This document shows, one piece after another, positions 16,528-25,768 of a stretch of DNA of 64,000 nt. A program made the position numbers and the translations under genes. This stretch comes from Rosenbergiella nectarea (lineage in GTDB: Bacteria > Pseudomonadota > Gammaproteobacteria > Enterobacterales > Enterobacteriaceae). Numbering within the stretch: the first letter of the stretch is position 1; every line of letters begins with the position of its first letter. The notes under the pieces are model-generated. The model did not search any database. It had not been told where the DNA came from and saw only the letters and a program-made list of their open reading frames with translations. The stretch is taken from assembly GCF_900111105.1 (NCBI RefSeq), contig NZ_FOGC01000003.1:82700-146699 (forward strand), written 5' to 3'.

Positions 16528-17828
16528 TTAATCGTCAATTTAGCGCCCTTTTGCTCTGCACACTGTTAGCAGGATGCGATAACAGTGATTCAACCACTGT
16601 CGCTGAACAAATTGGCCCACATCCTAAGCTCGATAAACCCAGTGCGTTTCTGTTACCTCCGATTAGCGTACCGTCAAAAGTCGATTGGGCGCAGGGGCAA
16701 ACTCCACGCCCTGCGGCGGGCTTAAAAATTGAGAGTATTGCTCAAGGTTTAGCCCATCCACGGATGGTCTATCAACTGCCCAATAATGATATTTTGGTCG
16801 CAGAATCCAATGCGCCAAGCAGTGAAGCGGTAACCACGCCTAAACAATTGATTTCGGGTCTGGTGAAAAAAGATTCAGGTAAAGGGGGCAAAGGTGGGAA
16901 CCGCATTACGCTGCTGCGTAAGGATGCCCAAGGTCATTGGCAACAATATCCCTTTATCCAGAACCTCAACTCGCCTTTCGGTATGGTGCTCATTGGCCAG
17001 TCGCTCTATATCGCCGATGCCGACGCCCTACTGGTCTTCCCCTACCAACCCGGCGATCTGAAAATAGATTCTGCTCGCGGTAAGCGCCTTGCTGACTTAC
17101 CTTCGACGATCAATCATCACTGGACCAAATCGTTAACCGCCTCGCCAGAGGGTAAACACCTCTACGTTGGCGTCGGATCTAACAGCAATATCACTGAAAA
17201 TGGGCTGGAAGCCGAGTACCGTCGCGCCGCTATTTTGGAGGTCGATCCACATAGTGGTGCAAGCCGAATTTACGCCGATGGCCTTCGCAACCCGACAGGC
17301 GTGGCGTTTGATCCTACTACGAAAAAATTATGGACCATCGTTAATGAGCGCGATGAAATCGGCGCAAACTTAGTCCCTGATTATCTCACCCAAGTAAAAG
17401 AAGGTGCGTTCTACGGTTGGCCCTACAGCTATTATGGCCAACATGTTGATCGCAGAGTACAGCCCCCTGCTCCCGATAAAGTGGCCAGTGCGGTCGCACC
17501 GGATTATGCCTTGAGTTCTCACGTTGCCCCGCTAGGAATGCAGTTTGCACAAGGCAGCCGCCTGCCTGGTTTTGCCTCTGAAGGACTATTTATCAGCGAA
17601 CATGGGAGTTGGAACCGTAAGCCGCTAAATGGCTATCGTGTGAGTTATGTGCAATTCTCACAAGGTAAACCCGTGGGTCAACCTAAGACGGTGGTGGATG
17701 GCTTTGTCTCTGATGATCAGCAAACGATCTTTGGAGCGCCTGTTGGCTTAACCCTTGATAATCAAGGCGCATTAATCATTGCCGACGATGTTGGAAACCA
17801 CGTGTGGCGAGTGAGTGCCGCACCATGA
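16524..17828 (+). CDS. PQQ-type soluble sugar dehydrogenase (sorbosone/glucose dehydrogenase-like) lipoprotein
   Basis: A 434-residue protein with a lipoprotein signal (LLLCTLLAGC, lipobox cysteine near residue 16). A six-bladed beta-propeller region follows, with GLAHPRMVYQLPNNDILVAE, GNRITLLRKDAQGHW, SPFGMVLIG, YVGVGSNSNITENG, DGLRNPTGVAFDPTTKKLW and NERDEIGANLVPDYL. These are the repeated blades and GxRNPxG/NERD motifs of the glucose/sorbosone dehydrogenase family that can bind PQQ. It is probably anchored in the periplasm and oxidises aldose-type sugars. Cofactor use and substrate are inferred. Coupled with the upstream DUF2231 gene. Confidence 0.82.
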   Translation: MINRQFSALLLCTLLAGCDNSDSTTVAEQIGPHPKLDKPSAFLLPPISVPSKVDWAQGQTPRPAAGLKIESIAQGLAHPRMVYQLPNNDILVAESNAPSSEAVTTPKQLISGLVKKDSGKGGKGGNRITLLRKDAQGHWQQYPFIQNLNSPFGMVLIGQSLYIADADALLVFPYQPGDLKIDSARGKRLADLPSTINHHWTKSLTASPEGKHLYVGVGSNSNITENGLEAEYRRAAILEVDPHSGASRIYADGLRNPTGVAFDPTTKKLWTIVNERDEIGANLVPDYLTQVKEGAFYGWPYSYYGQHVDRRVQPPAPDKVASAVAPDYALSSHVAPLGMQFAQGSRLPGFASEGLFISEHGSWNRKPLNGYRVSYVQFSQGKPVGQPKTVVDGFVSDDQQTIFGAPVGLTLDNQGALIIADDVGNHVWRVSAAP

Positions 17829-17846
17829 TTTAAGCTTGCAATTACT

Positions 17847-17878
17847 AGGTGGGCATCGCATCATGCTCACCTTTTTAT
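17847..17878 (+). terminator. Rho-independent terminator
   Basis: AGGTGGGCAT and ATGCTCACCT pair across a 6-base loop with one mismatch, followed by TTTTTATT. It lies 18 bp after the sugar dehydrogenase stop and before glsB. Confidence 0.75.
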
Positions 17879-17902
17879 TAGTGTTAGTGTTGGGAGCGAG
17901 TC

Positions 17903-18826
17903 GTGCCGCGTTTAGATAATGCTTTTCTTGAATCAATCCTTGACGAGGTCCGTCCATTATTACGGCAAGGTCAGGTTGCCTCTTATATCCCTGCGCTCGC
18001 TCAAGTTCCTGCAGATCAATTAGGTGTCGCGGTCTGTACCCACGATGGGCAGTTGTTAACTGCCGGGGATGCCTCTCAACGTTTTTCTATCCAATCGATA
18101 TCCAAAGTGCTCTCGTTAACCGTGGCGATGACCCGTTATTCAGAGCAAGACCTTTGGCAGCGGGTGGGAAAAGATCCTTCTGGTCAACCGTTTAACTCAC
18201 TAGTACAGCTTGAAATGGAACAGGGTATTCCACGTAATCCCTTTATCAATGCCGGGGCGCTAGTGGTCTGCGATATGCTACAAAGCCGCTTATCGGCCCC
18301 GCGTCAGCAGATGTTAACCTTGGTTCGTCGATTAAGTGGCGTCGAAGATATTCATTATGACCGCCAGGTCGCCAGCTCTGAACTTGCTCATTCGGCCCGT
18401 AACGCGGCCATTGCTTGGCTGATGAAGTCTTTCGATAACTTCCATAACGATGTGAATACGGTGCTGGAAAACTATTTTCATTACTGCGCGTTATCGATGA
18501 ATTGTGAGGAGTTAGCTCGTTGCTTCCGCTATTTGATTTCACCCGAGTTATGTAAGGTTTTGTTTAGACAGGAACTTAATCATCGACAAGTTAGTCATAT
18601 CAATGCCTTAATGATGACAAGCGGGATGTATAATGCCGCGGGTGAATTTGCCTGGCGAGTGGGGTTACCTGCAAAATCAGGCGTCGGTGGTGGGATTGTT
18701 GCCATCGTGCCAGGAAAAATGAGTATTGCCGTGTGGTCACCTGCCCTTGACCAGTTCGGTAATTCATTAGCCGGTACGGCGGTGTTGGAACATATTTCAG
18801 ACCGATTGGCTTTCTCAGTTTTTTAA
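17903..18826 (+). CDS. glsB: Glutaminase B
   Basis: A 307-residue glutaminase that hydrolyses glutamine to glutamate and ammonia. It matches E. coli GlsB (YneH) along its length. The serine-lysine pair is in [13 protein letters not shown] (S-x-x-K), followed by [63 protein letters not shown] and [17 protein letters not shown] start at 17903 with GGGAGCG upstream gives the family length. It is followed on the same strand by a carbonic anhydrase; both could contribute to acid or nitrogen homeostasis, but no shared regulation is visible. Confidence 0.92.
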   Translation: MPRLDNAFLESILDEVRPLLRQGQVASYIPALAQVPADQLGVAVCTHDGQLLTAGDASQRFSIQSISKVLSLTVAMTRYSEQDLWQRVGKDPSGQPFNSLVQLEMEQGIPRNPFINAGALVVCDMLQSRLSAPRQQMLTLVRRLSGVEDIHYDRQVASSELAHSARNAAIAWLMKSFDNFHNDVNTVLENYFHYCALSMNCEELARCFRYLISPELCKVLFRQELNHRQVSHINALMMTSGMYNAAGEFAWRVGLPAKSGVGGGIVAIVPGKMSIAVWSPALDQFGNSLAGTAVLEHISDRLAFSVF

Positions 18827-18909
18827 CACAGACTTTTGTGGTTAAGCACGCGATATCCTTAATGAAAGGTATCGTTTTTCCTTAATACCTGCACCTATGT
18901 GGAATAAGT

Positions 18910-19545
18910 ATGAAAACAATTATTGATGGCTTCTTGAATTTCCAGAAAGACATTTACCCTGAAAGAAAAGAACTTTTTCGTAGTCTTGCTTCAAGTCAGA
19001 AACCGAAAGCGCTTTTCATCTCCTGTTCTGATAGCCGCTTGGTCCCTGAGTTAGTCACACAACAGGAACCTGGGCAGTTATTTGTTATCCGTAATGCCGG
19101 TAATATCGTTCCTTCGTTTGGACCAGAACCGGGTGGGGTATCTGCCACTATCGAGTATGCTGTCATGGCGCTTGGTGTGACGGATATTATTATTTGTGGT
19201 CACTCAAACTGTGGCGCAATGTCGGCCATTGCGAGCTGCGCCTGCTTAGATTCTATGCCTGCTGTCGAACATTGGTTGCGTTACGCCGATGCGGCGAAAG
19301 CGGTTGTAGAAAAACATGAGTATGCCTCGCCTGAAGATAAACTCAACGCGATGGTCCGTGAAAACGTTATAGCTCAGCTTAATAATATCAAAACCCACCC
19401 TTCTGTGGCGGTCGCACTACGCAATAAAAAAATCAACCTTCATGGTTGGGTCTATGATATTGAAACAGGTCAGATTAATGCATTAGATCAGCATGGTGAG
19501 CACTTCGTGAGCTTGGCGGATAACCCTGAGACCTTCTTCGAATAA
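18910..19545 (+). CDS. cynT: Beta-class carbonic anhydrase, CynT-like
   Basis: A 211-residue beta carbonic anhydrase, interconverting CO2 and bicarbonate. Zinc ligands are visible in [11 protein letters not shown] (Cys and Asp) and [11 protein letters not shown] (His and Cys), with [20 protein letters not shown] between. It is closer to E. coli CynT than to Can, for instance in IASC-C[14 protein letters not shown]. No cyanase gene is adjacent, so the cyn operon context is missing and it may act as a general carbonic anhydrase. Gene symbol by similarity. Confidence 0.88.
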   Translation: MKTIIDGFLNFQKDIYPERKELFRSLASSQKPKALFISCSDSRLVPELVTQQEPGQLFVIRNAGNIVPSFGPEPGGVSATIEYAVMALGVTDIIICGHSNCGAMSAIASCACLDSMPAVEHWLRYADAAKAVVEKHEYASPEDKLNAMVRENVIAQLNNIKTHPSVAVALRNKKINLHGWVYDIETGQINALDQHGEHFVSLADNPETFFE

Positions 19546-19551
19546 TGCTAG

Positions 19552-19581
19552 GCCCCAAGCCTGCGATTGCGGACTTGGGGC
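19552..19581. terminator. Stem-loop between convergent cynT and hydrolase genes
   Basis: GCCCCAAG (19552-19559) pairs with CTTGGGGC (19574-19581) around a 14-base loop. It sits 6 bp after cynT and 8 bp past the stop of the convergent hydrolase, so it can serve both. Confidence 0.6.
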
Positions 19582-19589
19582 AATAAAAC

Positions 19590-20216
19590 TTACTCTTCTT
19601 CTTCTTCCTCTTCTTCCCAACCGAATCGCTCGATTAAGAACTGCGTCGCCGCCTCGACACCCGCGGCAGAGATGCTGTGTACTAATTCTGGTTCAATCAT
19701 GACGTGACAGGAAAATCCTAATCGATTGAGTGTGACTTGCGCATCGAGTGTCTCTTGGGCCGGCACCACTTCATCCCCCTCGCCATGGATCAACAAGACT
19801 TCGGCTGTCGTAGCCTGAGCTTGTGCAGGCGTTTCAATTAATTGGCCCGAAAATCCAACAACCCCCACAATGTTATAGTGGCTGCGCAGCAAGATATCGA
19901 GTGCAATCATCGTGCCTTGAGAGAAACCGACCAGTACAATCTGATCCTGTGTCGCATCGATTTGATGCTGTTGCATAATGGTGTTAAGGATTTCATCAAT
20001 AGCGCGACGCGCATCGTTCAAGCGTGGTTGACGATTTTGTGGCGTAATGTTTGCCAAGCTGAACCATTGATACCCCATTCCTGCTTCGCAGAGTTCGGGG
20101 GCATTGGGCGAGGCATAACAAAGGCCAGGCAAGGAGCCAGCCCAGAATTCACCCAGCCCTTTCAAATCGTTACCATCACTGCCATAACCGTGTAATAAGA
20201 TGACTAATTTTTTCAT
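19590..20216 (-). CDS. YpfH-like carboxylesterase (alpha/beta hydrolase)
   Basis: A 208-residue phospholipase/carboxylesterase family hydrolase. It starts KKLVILLHGYGSDGNDLKGL (oxyanion HG), the nucleophile elbow is GFSQGTMIALD (G-x-S-x-G), the acid is in HGEGDEVVPAQ and the histidine in ELVHSISAAG. It resembles E. coli YpfH, a cytosolic esterase of unknown natural substrate. The protein ends in a run of eight glutamates encoded by a GAA/GAG microsatellite (19593-19616), which is unusual and may vary in length. Its start lies only 14 bp from the stop of the upstream ABC exporter gene on the same strand. Confidence 0.85.
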   Translation of the reverse strand: MKKLVILLHGYGSDGNDLKGLGEFWAGSLPGLCYASPNAPELCEAGMGYQWFSLANITPQNRQPRLNDARRAIDEILNTIMQQHQIDATQDQIVLVGFSQGTMIALDILLRSHYNIVGVVGFSGQLIETPAQAQATTAEVLLIHGEGDEVVPAQETLDAQVTLNRLGFSCHVMIEPELVHSISAAGVEAATQFLIERFGWEEEEEEEE

Positions 20217-20229
20217 TAAAAACCCTTCA

Positions 20230-21858
20230 TTAAGATTGCGAGATCACGGCGCGAGCGGCCTGGCGGCTCTCTTCGGCACTCAATAAACGCAGGTGACCTT
20301 GTTGCATTTCATATACCCGATCGGCGACATCAAAATAGTCGTCATCGTGACTGATAATCAGTAATGTTTTCCCGAGTTGTTTCAACCAAGGGAGTAGTTC
20401 GCGATAGAAGTAGCGCCTAAACTGCGGGTCTTGTTCTGCGGCCCACTCGTCCAAGAATAGGATATCGCGTTTCTCAGCCATGGCAAGCAGCAGCGCTACG
20501 CGTTTGCTTTGTCCCGCCGACAATGACAAGGTGCTGAGCTGATGGTTATCAACAGTGATTTTATTATTAAGCTGCAGACGCATTAACCATTCTGCGGCTA
20601 AGGCATGGTCGGCCTCACTAGGCTCAAGAAATACGGTTTCGAAAAGATAGGGTTTGGTGAACACGACCGAAAATAGAGACATCAGGCTTTTGGCGTTAAT
20701 CGCTTGGCCATCGCAATAGGCATGGCCCTGCGCCATGGGATAAAGCCCGGTAAGCAGTAAACTCAGCGTTGATTTACCTGACCCGTTGGTACCAATAATA
20801 AACACCGTCTCGCCACGTGTAACGGTCATCGACAGCGGTCCCACTTCAAATCCTTTATCTGGGTATTGCCAAGTAATGTTATCCCAACGCAGTTGTTGCC
20901 AGGTGTCTTTTACCTTTTGCGTTTTCCCTTCCTTAGGCAGAGACTTTTCCGGTAGCAGTTCATTAATCTTCTTATACGCCAACTCACCCGACAGTAAGGT
21001 GGGGTAAGCGCCAATAGCCTGTAATAGCGGGGTGCGCATAAAAAGAATCGTTAAGGAGAAAGAGGTGGCCACCGCCATTGATATCCACCCTTGTGACTCG
21101 GCCAGTAAAAATATCACCCCGATTAAGCCGAGCATCATAATATTCGACCAGTTAATCGCCGAAAGATGGTAACTGTCGGCCTTGATAATATTTTGCTTAT
21201 ACCCCATTGCCGCGGCCTGATAATGGGTGTCATAGAAGTGTTTAGCCCGTGCAGGATTCAATGCCAGCTCTTTTCTACCTTGGATCACGACCTGGAATGA
21301 GGATTGTAAGTCGCTTTCATAGCCTCTGACTTTATCAATATGCTGATACACCTTGCTTACCATCTTATAACCGAGCGTAAAGGTGACGACTAACCAGCCT
21401 ATCGTAATCAGCAACACAGGGACGGAAAGATAGCCCAGATAACCCATCGCGACTAAAGCGAGAACGATACCTTGGATCAACTCTGGCAGCCTGACAAAGG
21501 CTAACGTGATATTACGAATATCCGGGCCCAACAACGCGAGTAACTCCCCTTCGCCCTTAGCTTCTAGGGTAGCGATCGGGGTATTCATCATCTGCCACAC
21601 CATCGCCGATCGTTTGCGCCAAATAAATTGGTGACCCAGCGTTGTTAGGCACCACTGCGCCCCAAGGGTAGTCGCTAATAATAAGAGCAACAGGCCCAGC
21701 ATTTTACTAATCCCCAACGCCAGAGACTGTTCGGCCAAAAGTCCATGGTTGATCCATGAGATAATCGCGATCCCTAATCCGGCACTCAGCAAATTAAGTA
21801 AGATAATGGCGATAAAGGCCAGCGTATGCTGGCGAAGAATGGTTTTCAGTAGTTGCAT
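20230..21858 (-). CDS. yojI: YojI/PvdE-type cyclic-peptide exporter ABC transporter
   Basis: A fused permease-ATPase of 542 residues, colinear with E. coli YojI. Six membrane segments fill the first 300 residues, with DVRNITIAFVRLPEL-like DIRNITLAFVRLPELIQGI and SAINWSNIMMLG. The ATPase shows Walker A GTNGSGKST, signature LSLSAGQSKRVALLLA and Walker B DILFLDEWAAEQDP. YojI exports microcin J25, a lasso peptide that enters cells through FhuA; PvdE exports a siderophore precursor. It lies directly downstream of a TonB-dependent receptor on the same strand. The start was set at MQLLKT, with GAGGAC upstream; a GTG at 21888 would add ten residues. Confidence 0.85.
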   Translation of the reverse strand: MQLLKTILRQHTLAFIAIILLNLLSAGLGIAIISWINHGLLAEQSLALGISKMLGLLLLLLATTLGAQWCLTTLGHQFIWRKRSAMVWQMMNTPIATLEAKGEGELLALLGPDIRNITLAFVRLPELIQGIVLALVAMGYLGYLSVPVLLITIGWLVVTFTLGYKMVSKVYQHIDKVRGYESDLQSSFQVVIQGRKELALNPARAKHFYDTHYQAAAMGYKQNIIKADSYHLSAINWSNIMMLGLIGVIFLLAESQGWISMAVATSFSLTILFMRTPLLQAIGAYPTLLSGELAYKKINELLPEKSLPKEGKTQKVKDTWQQLRWDNITWQYPDKGFEVGPLSMTVTRGETVFIIGTNGSGKSTLSLLLTGLYPMAQGHAYCDGQAINAKSLMSLFSVVFTKPYLFETVFLEPSEADHALAAEWLMRLQLNNKITVDNHQLSTLSLSAGQSKRVALLLAMAEKRDILFLDEWAAEQDPQFRRYFYRELLPWLKQLGKTLLIISHDDDYFDVADRVYEMQQGHLRLLSAEESRQAARAVISQS

Positions 21859-21907
21859 AATTAACTTAACGTAGTCCTCGGGAGTCACCTCCCGAGTTGG
21901 TGATGCC

Positions 21908-24154
21908 TTAAAAATCGAGGCTCATAGAGAGTGTGTAAGTGCGTGGATCACCTTGTGTCAGATAACCATTATTGGTCCCGACGGTGTCCCAATATTTTTC
22001 GTTAGTCACGTTTTCAACTCCAGCCCGCCAAGTAATAGCACTAACCGTAGCCGACTGGATCGGCATTTGATACTGCACACCGATATCAAGACGCGTCCAA
22101 CTTGGGATACGCAAGGTGTTCGAGCTATCAACATACTGGCGGCTGGTATGGAGTAAATTGCCCTGTACCATCAAGCTTTCAACCCGTGGAATATCCCATT
22201 CGGTACCCAAGGTCCATTGGTTACGCGGTACACCCACCGCATCCTTGCCATCATAACTGACCCAACGCTTATTTTCATCTCCGTTGGCGCTAGGCATTTT
22301 CGGACGCAGCCAAGTGGAGCCTGCATTGATACGCCAGCCTAAGACAGGTTCACCAAAGACATTGACCTCTACCCCTTGATTGCGCTGTTCACCGGCAAGA
22401 CGGTAAACGTTATCACTGCCGGTTAAGCCAACCTGACGGCGCATATCAAATAGGCCAATATTCCCGCCGTAACGTCCCTTTTCGACTTTGAGCCCCACCT
22501 CGTTTTGTCGGGTACGGCCAAGTCCCACAATATAACCGGAGTTAAGCGTGGTCGACGGCGCGGTACCTGATGCCTGTAACCCTTCAATATGGTTAGCATA
22601 GAGCGATAACCACTCTGAGGCTTTAAAGACAACGCCATACACCGGCGACCAACGATGGGCTTTTAGCGCCGCATTCTTATCTTCGACGCCTTGATAACTG
22701 TAGTTTTTGACATCTATATGTTGGTAGCGAGCCCCTGCTATATGTTGGTAGCGAGCCCCTGCGGTGACCCGCACCCGATCCTGCCAAAAACCTAAGGTAT
22801 CGGAAAGCGCGACGCTATTATTGATATTTTTACTGCGGATATGGGGGTTAGCCATATTTCCGTCAGAATAGGCCGTAGCGGGAGAGGATTGCGGACGAGG
22901 ATCATAAATCGTGCCGAAATCTTGTGCAGTCGACATCGTATAAGCACTGGCACTGCGATTATAGATCCCGGAATAATTGATATTCAGCTGATGGCTAATA
23001 GGACCCGTAGTCACTTTACCCCGCAGCCCGACCAATCCACTGGTGGTATCTGACTTGTAATGTGTCGTTAAACGGGTCACGGTCGAACGTCCTGCCATAT
23101 CGCTGACTAGGGGCGCGCCGCTTGCCGACCATTCATTATTATGACTGCTGCCGATAGCGCTGTAAGCGACCCACTGATCGTTGAGGTGATAATCGTTTTT
23201 CATCATCACATAACGACTTTCCAAGTCGGCATAGTTCCAGGCTGTACTGTAATTGGTACGATTATTAGGTACGCTTGGTACGCTAGGCAGTGTGATAACA
23301 TTGTTCAATGTGTTGAGGCGGATCCCGACGCGACCATGATGAATGGTCGATTTGGTATAGCCCATGTCCAAAGAGCTTTCTAGCTTATCGCCATGGTAGT
23401 CCAACCCTAAGAAAGCCCCGGTAGTACGGTCACGTTCTTTGCGGATCTCTGTTTCGCCTTCACGATTCACTACGTTGGCTCTCACCCCAAATTGCTCATT
23501 ATCACCGAAGCGGCGTCCGATATCCGTGCTAACCCCTGCTTGGCCTCGACCGGTGTAATCGACACTGACACGTTGTGTAGGCTGTGAATCTGCGCGTTTA
23601 GGTTCGATATTGACATTACCGCCAACACCACTGCCCGCAGCGGGCACGCCATTTAAGAAGGCGCTTGAGCCTTTGATGACCTCTACGCGCTCGACCGCTT
23701 CGAGAGGCAGAATTTGACGCGGTCAAATACCATAGAGCCCACCCAGGGCAATATCATCCGCTGATAAATCAAATCCACGAATGCGAAAGCCTTGGGAGAA
23801 ATTACCATACCCCCTGACGTTCTGGACTGAGGCATCATTTTTCATGACATCGGCGAGGTTTCTCGCTTGCTGATGTTCGATTAATTTTGAGGTGTACCCC
23901 ACCACGTTAAAGGGGACGTCTAGCGCTTTTTGTTCTCCCAACGCCCCCAATCGTCCACCGTTAGCAATGTTACCATCGAGGAAAGCCGGGATCAGGTGTT
24001 GGCCATTAGCATTATCTGTGGCCGTAGGTTTCGCTGTAACGACGAGCGTATCGGGGGAAGTGTCCGCATGAACGTAACACGTAATTGGGAGTAGGCTCAG
24101 AGAAATAGCCTGCGCAAGGTGTTTTTGACGGTGGGTAGGTAACCAGAGGGACAT
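21908..24154 (-). pseudogene. TonB-dependent siderophore receptor interrupted by one in-frame stop
   Basis: The gene would encode about 748 residues. The first part (24154-23726) has a signal peptide and the plug start, with NVRGYGNFSQGFRIRGFDLS. At 23723-23725 a TGA interrupts GLYGI-stop-PRQILPLEAVERVEVIKG; the frame stays the same on both sides. The plug continues SAFLNGVPAAGSGVGGNVN, and the barrel runs to the C-terminal TLSMSLDF. The segment GLYGxxPRQ...ERVEVxKGxSAFLNG is typical of hydroxamate-type receptors. It is divergent from fhuF-fhuCDB. A 24-bp tandem duplication at 22714 adds eight residues. Consistent with a very recent loss, readthrough, or a base error. Confidence 0.9.
22714..22761. 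repeat. Perfect 24-bp tandem duplication inside the receptor gene
   Basis: The 24-bp unit at 22714-22737 is repeated exactly at 22738-22761. On the coding strand it duplicates the eight residues AGARYQHI in frame, within a beta-strand of the receptor barrel (VTAGARYQHIAGARYQHIDV). Confidence 0.95.
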
Positions 24155-24215
24155 AAAAAATCCAATTATCAGGAGGTTATGATTAATTATAAAATAGCGA
24201 CAAACAAAATGCAGA

Positions 24216-24254
24216 CAATACTAATGCAAATATCACTCATTTGCATTAGTATTG
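24216..24254. promoter_or_regulatory. Perfect 16-bp inverted repeat in receptor/fhuF divergent promoter
   Basis: CAATACTAATGCAAAT (24216-24231) and ATTTGCATTAGTATTG (24239-24254) are perfect inverted repeats around ATCACTC. The element is centred between the divergent receptor and fhuF genes, 29 bp before the fhuF ATG. It is AT-rich like Fur sites but does not match the Fur consensus well, so it could be an overlapping double Fur box or a site for another dimeric regulator. Confidence 0.65.
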
Positions 24255-24282
24255 AGAAATTTACTGTTGTGCGGGAGCTAAC

Positions 24283-24957
24283 ATGTCTAGAGCAGCCTCC
24301 ATCGCCAAGGCACTCCCTAATGAGTACCCCTTGGCTACCCTGCGCTCTTGCGAAAGTTTTCGGGCCTTACTCCCAAGAGAACGGAGTTCCTATCGGTCGC
24401 CTCAACAATTAGCATGGCTATCCAAATGGTCGCAGTGGTTCTTCGCCGGGACACTATTACCTTGGGGCGAACAATTATTGGTGGAACAGCGCGCTTATCC
24501 CCTGTGGCTAGGGTTTGGACGTTTTTCGCTCAATAGCCAAGGATTTCCCGATCCGATCTCGGTCAGCCACCTTTCACTCGCGGCACCATGCGACATCGCA
24601 CAACAACAAGCCATTACTCAGCTCGTCTCTGGGTTTATCTCTCCAGTCTGCTCGACCCTCGCGGCGGTTGCGGGTCATCCCTTAGCACTATTCTGGAGTA
24701 ACGCGGCAGTGCGCTTACATCAAAGTATGCGGAGCGCGGAACAAAAACAGGTCTCAAGTCACCTTTTACAAGACATTTTTACTGCGACACACCTGACTAA
24801 TGGCGAGCGAAACCACCTTTATCAGCCATTCATTACACTTGATCAGGCACACATGCCCGCGATAAGGCAACGCCGTCATTGCTGTATGCGCTTTCATTTG
24901 GACAAAGAGTTGTGTCCCTCTTGCCCACTTGACCGTTGCCCAACCTCAAAACTTTAA
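24283..24957 (+). CDS. fhuF: FhuF-like siderophore-iron reductase
   Basis: A 224-residue protein of the FhuF family, [2Fe-2S] enzymes that release iron from hydroxamate siderophores by reduction in the cytoplasm. The diagnostic C-terminal cluster motif is RRHCCMRFHLDKELCPSCPL, with C-C-x10-C-x2-C spacing. The ATG at 24283 has GGGAG upstream. It is the first gene of the fhuF-fhuC-fhuD-fhuB operon, transcribed away from the receptor and behind a large inverted repeat, so iron-responsive control is likely. Confidence 0.85.
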   Translation: MSRAASIAKALPNEYPLATLRSCESFRALLPRERSSYRSPQQLAWLSKWSQWFFAGTLLPWGEQLLVEQRAYPLWLGFGRFSLNSQGFPDPISVSHLSLAAPCDIAQQQAITQLVSGFISPVCSTLAAVAGHPLALFWSNAAVRLHQSMRSAEQKQVSSHLLQDIFTATHLTNGERNHLYQPFITLDQAHMPAIRQRRHCCMRFHLDKELCPSCPLDRCPTSKL

Positions 24958-24967
24958 TGGAAAGATT

Positions 24968-25768
24968 GTGAACAACGTAAGACATAGCGTATCGACGCCG
25001 CTATTTGAGCTACGCGGTGCAGCGGTACAGATTGCGGGGCGACAAATTTTACAGCCTGTTACTCATACCTTCAGTCCCGGCCGTGTAACAGGGCTAATTG
25101 GCCACAATGGTTCGGGTAAGTCGACACTACTCAATTTACTCAGCCGTCAAAATGCTCGTCACACCGGTGACATTCTCTGGCAGGAGCGACCTGTTGCGGA
25201 CTGGCCATCGCGCGAATTTGCTCGTCATGTCGCGTATTTACCGCAGCAATTACCGCCAGCTGAAGGGTTGACGGTAAAAGAATTAGTGACCTTAGGCCGC
25301 TATGCTTGGCACGGTGCGTTAAAGCGGGTAAGTGCCGAAGACGTGGCATCGGTCGAGGAGGCAATCCGGAGTGTCGATTTGGACTGGGCGAGTGAGCACC
25401 TTGTCGAGCAACTCTCCGGGGGGGAACGGCAGCGTGCCTGGCTTGCTATGTGCGTGGTACAAGCGAGTCACTGCCTATTGTTGGATGAGCCGACCTCAGC
25501 GCTAGACATTGCTCATCAAAAAGAGGTATTACAGGTTATTCATGACCTTTCTCGCCACCGCAGTCTTACCGTGATCATGGTGCTGCACGATATTAATATG
25601 GCTGCACGGTTCTGTGACGAGTTCGTTGCCCTAAGACAAGGGCAAACTGTGTTCAAAGGCGATGCTCAAGCCTTAATGACGGCTGAACAACTCTCAGCGA
25701 TTTATCATGTCCCGATGGGGGTCACCCATCCTGACCCCAGGTTACCGCCTATTAGCTATGTCAAATAA
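24968..25768 (+). CDS. fhuC: FhuC-like ferric-hydroxamate ABC transporter ATPase
   Basis: A 266-residue ATPase energising siderophore import. Walker A GHNGSGKSTLLNLL, Q-loop YLPQQLPPAEG, signature QLSGGERQRAWLA, Walker B CLLLDEPTSALD and switch histidine in VMVLHDINMAARF are all present. A GTG at 24968, ten bases after the fhuF stop and behind GGAAAG, is preferred over a TTG at 24929 that would overlap fhuF. Its 3' end overlaps the fhuD start by 11 bp. It pairs with the FhuB permease at the inner membrane. Confidence 0.9.
   Translation: MNNVRHSVSTPLFELRGAAVQIAGRQILQPVTHTFSPGRVTGLIGHNGSGKSTLLNLLSRQNARHTGDILWQERPVADWPSREFARHVAYLPQQLPPAEGLTVKELVTLGRYAWHGALKRVSAEDVASVEEAIRSVDLDWASEHLVEQLSGGERQRAWLAMCVVQASHCLLLDEPTSALDIAHQKEVLQVIHDLSRHRSLTVIMVLHDINMAARFCDEFVALRQGQTVFKGDAQALMTAEQLSAIYHVPMGVTHPDPRLPPISYVK

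Noticed and set aside
23723-23725. TGA as selenocysteine in the TonB receptor
   Set aside because: The receptor family is not a selenoprotein family, the position is a plain plug-domain residue, and no adjacent SECIS-like stem is evident.
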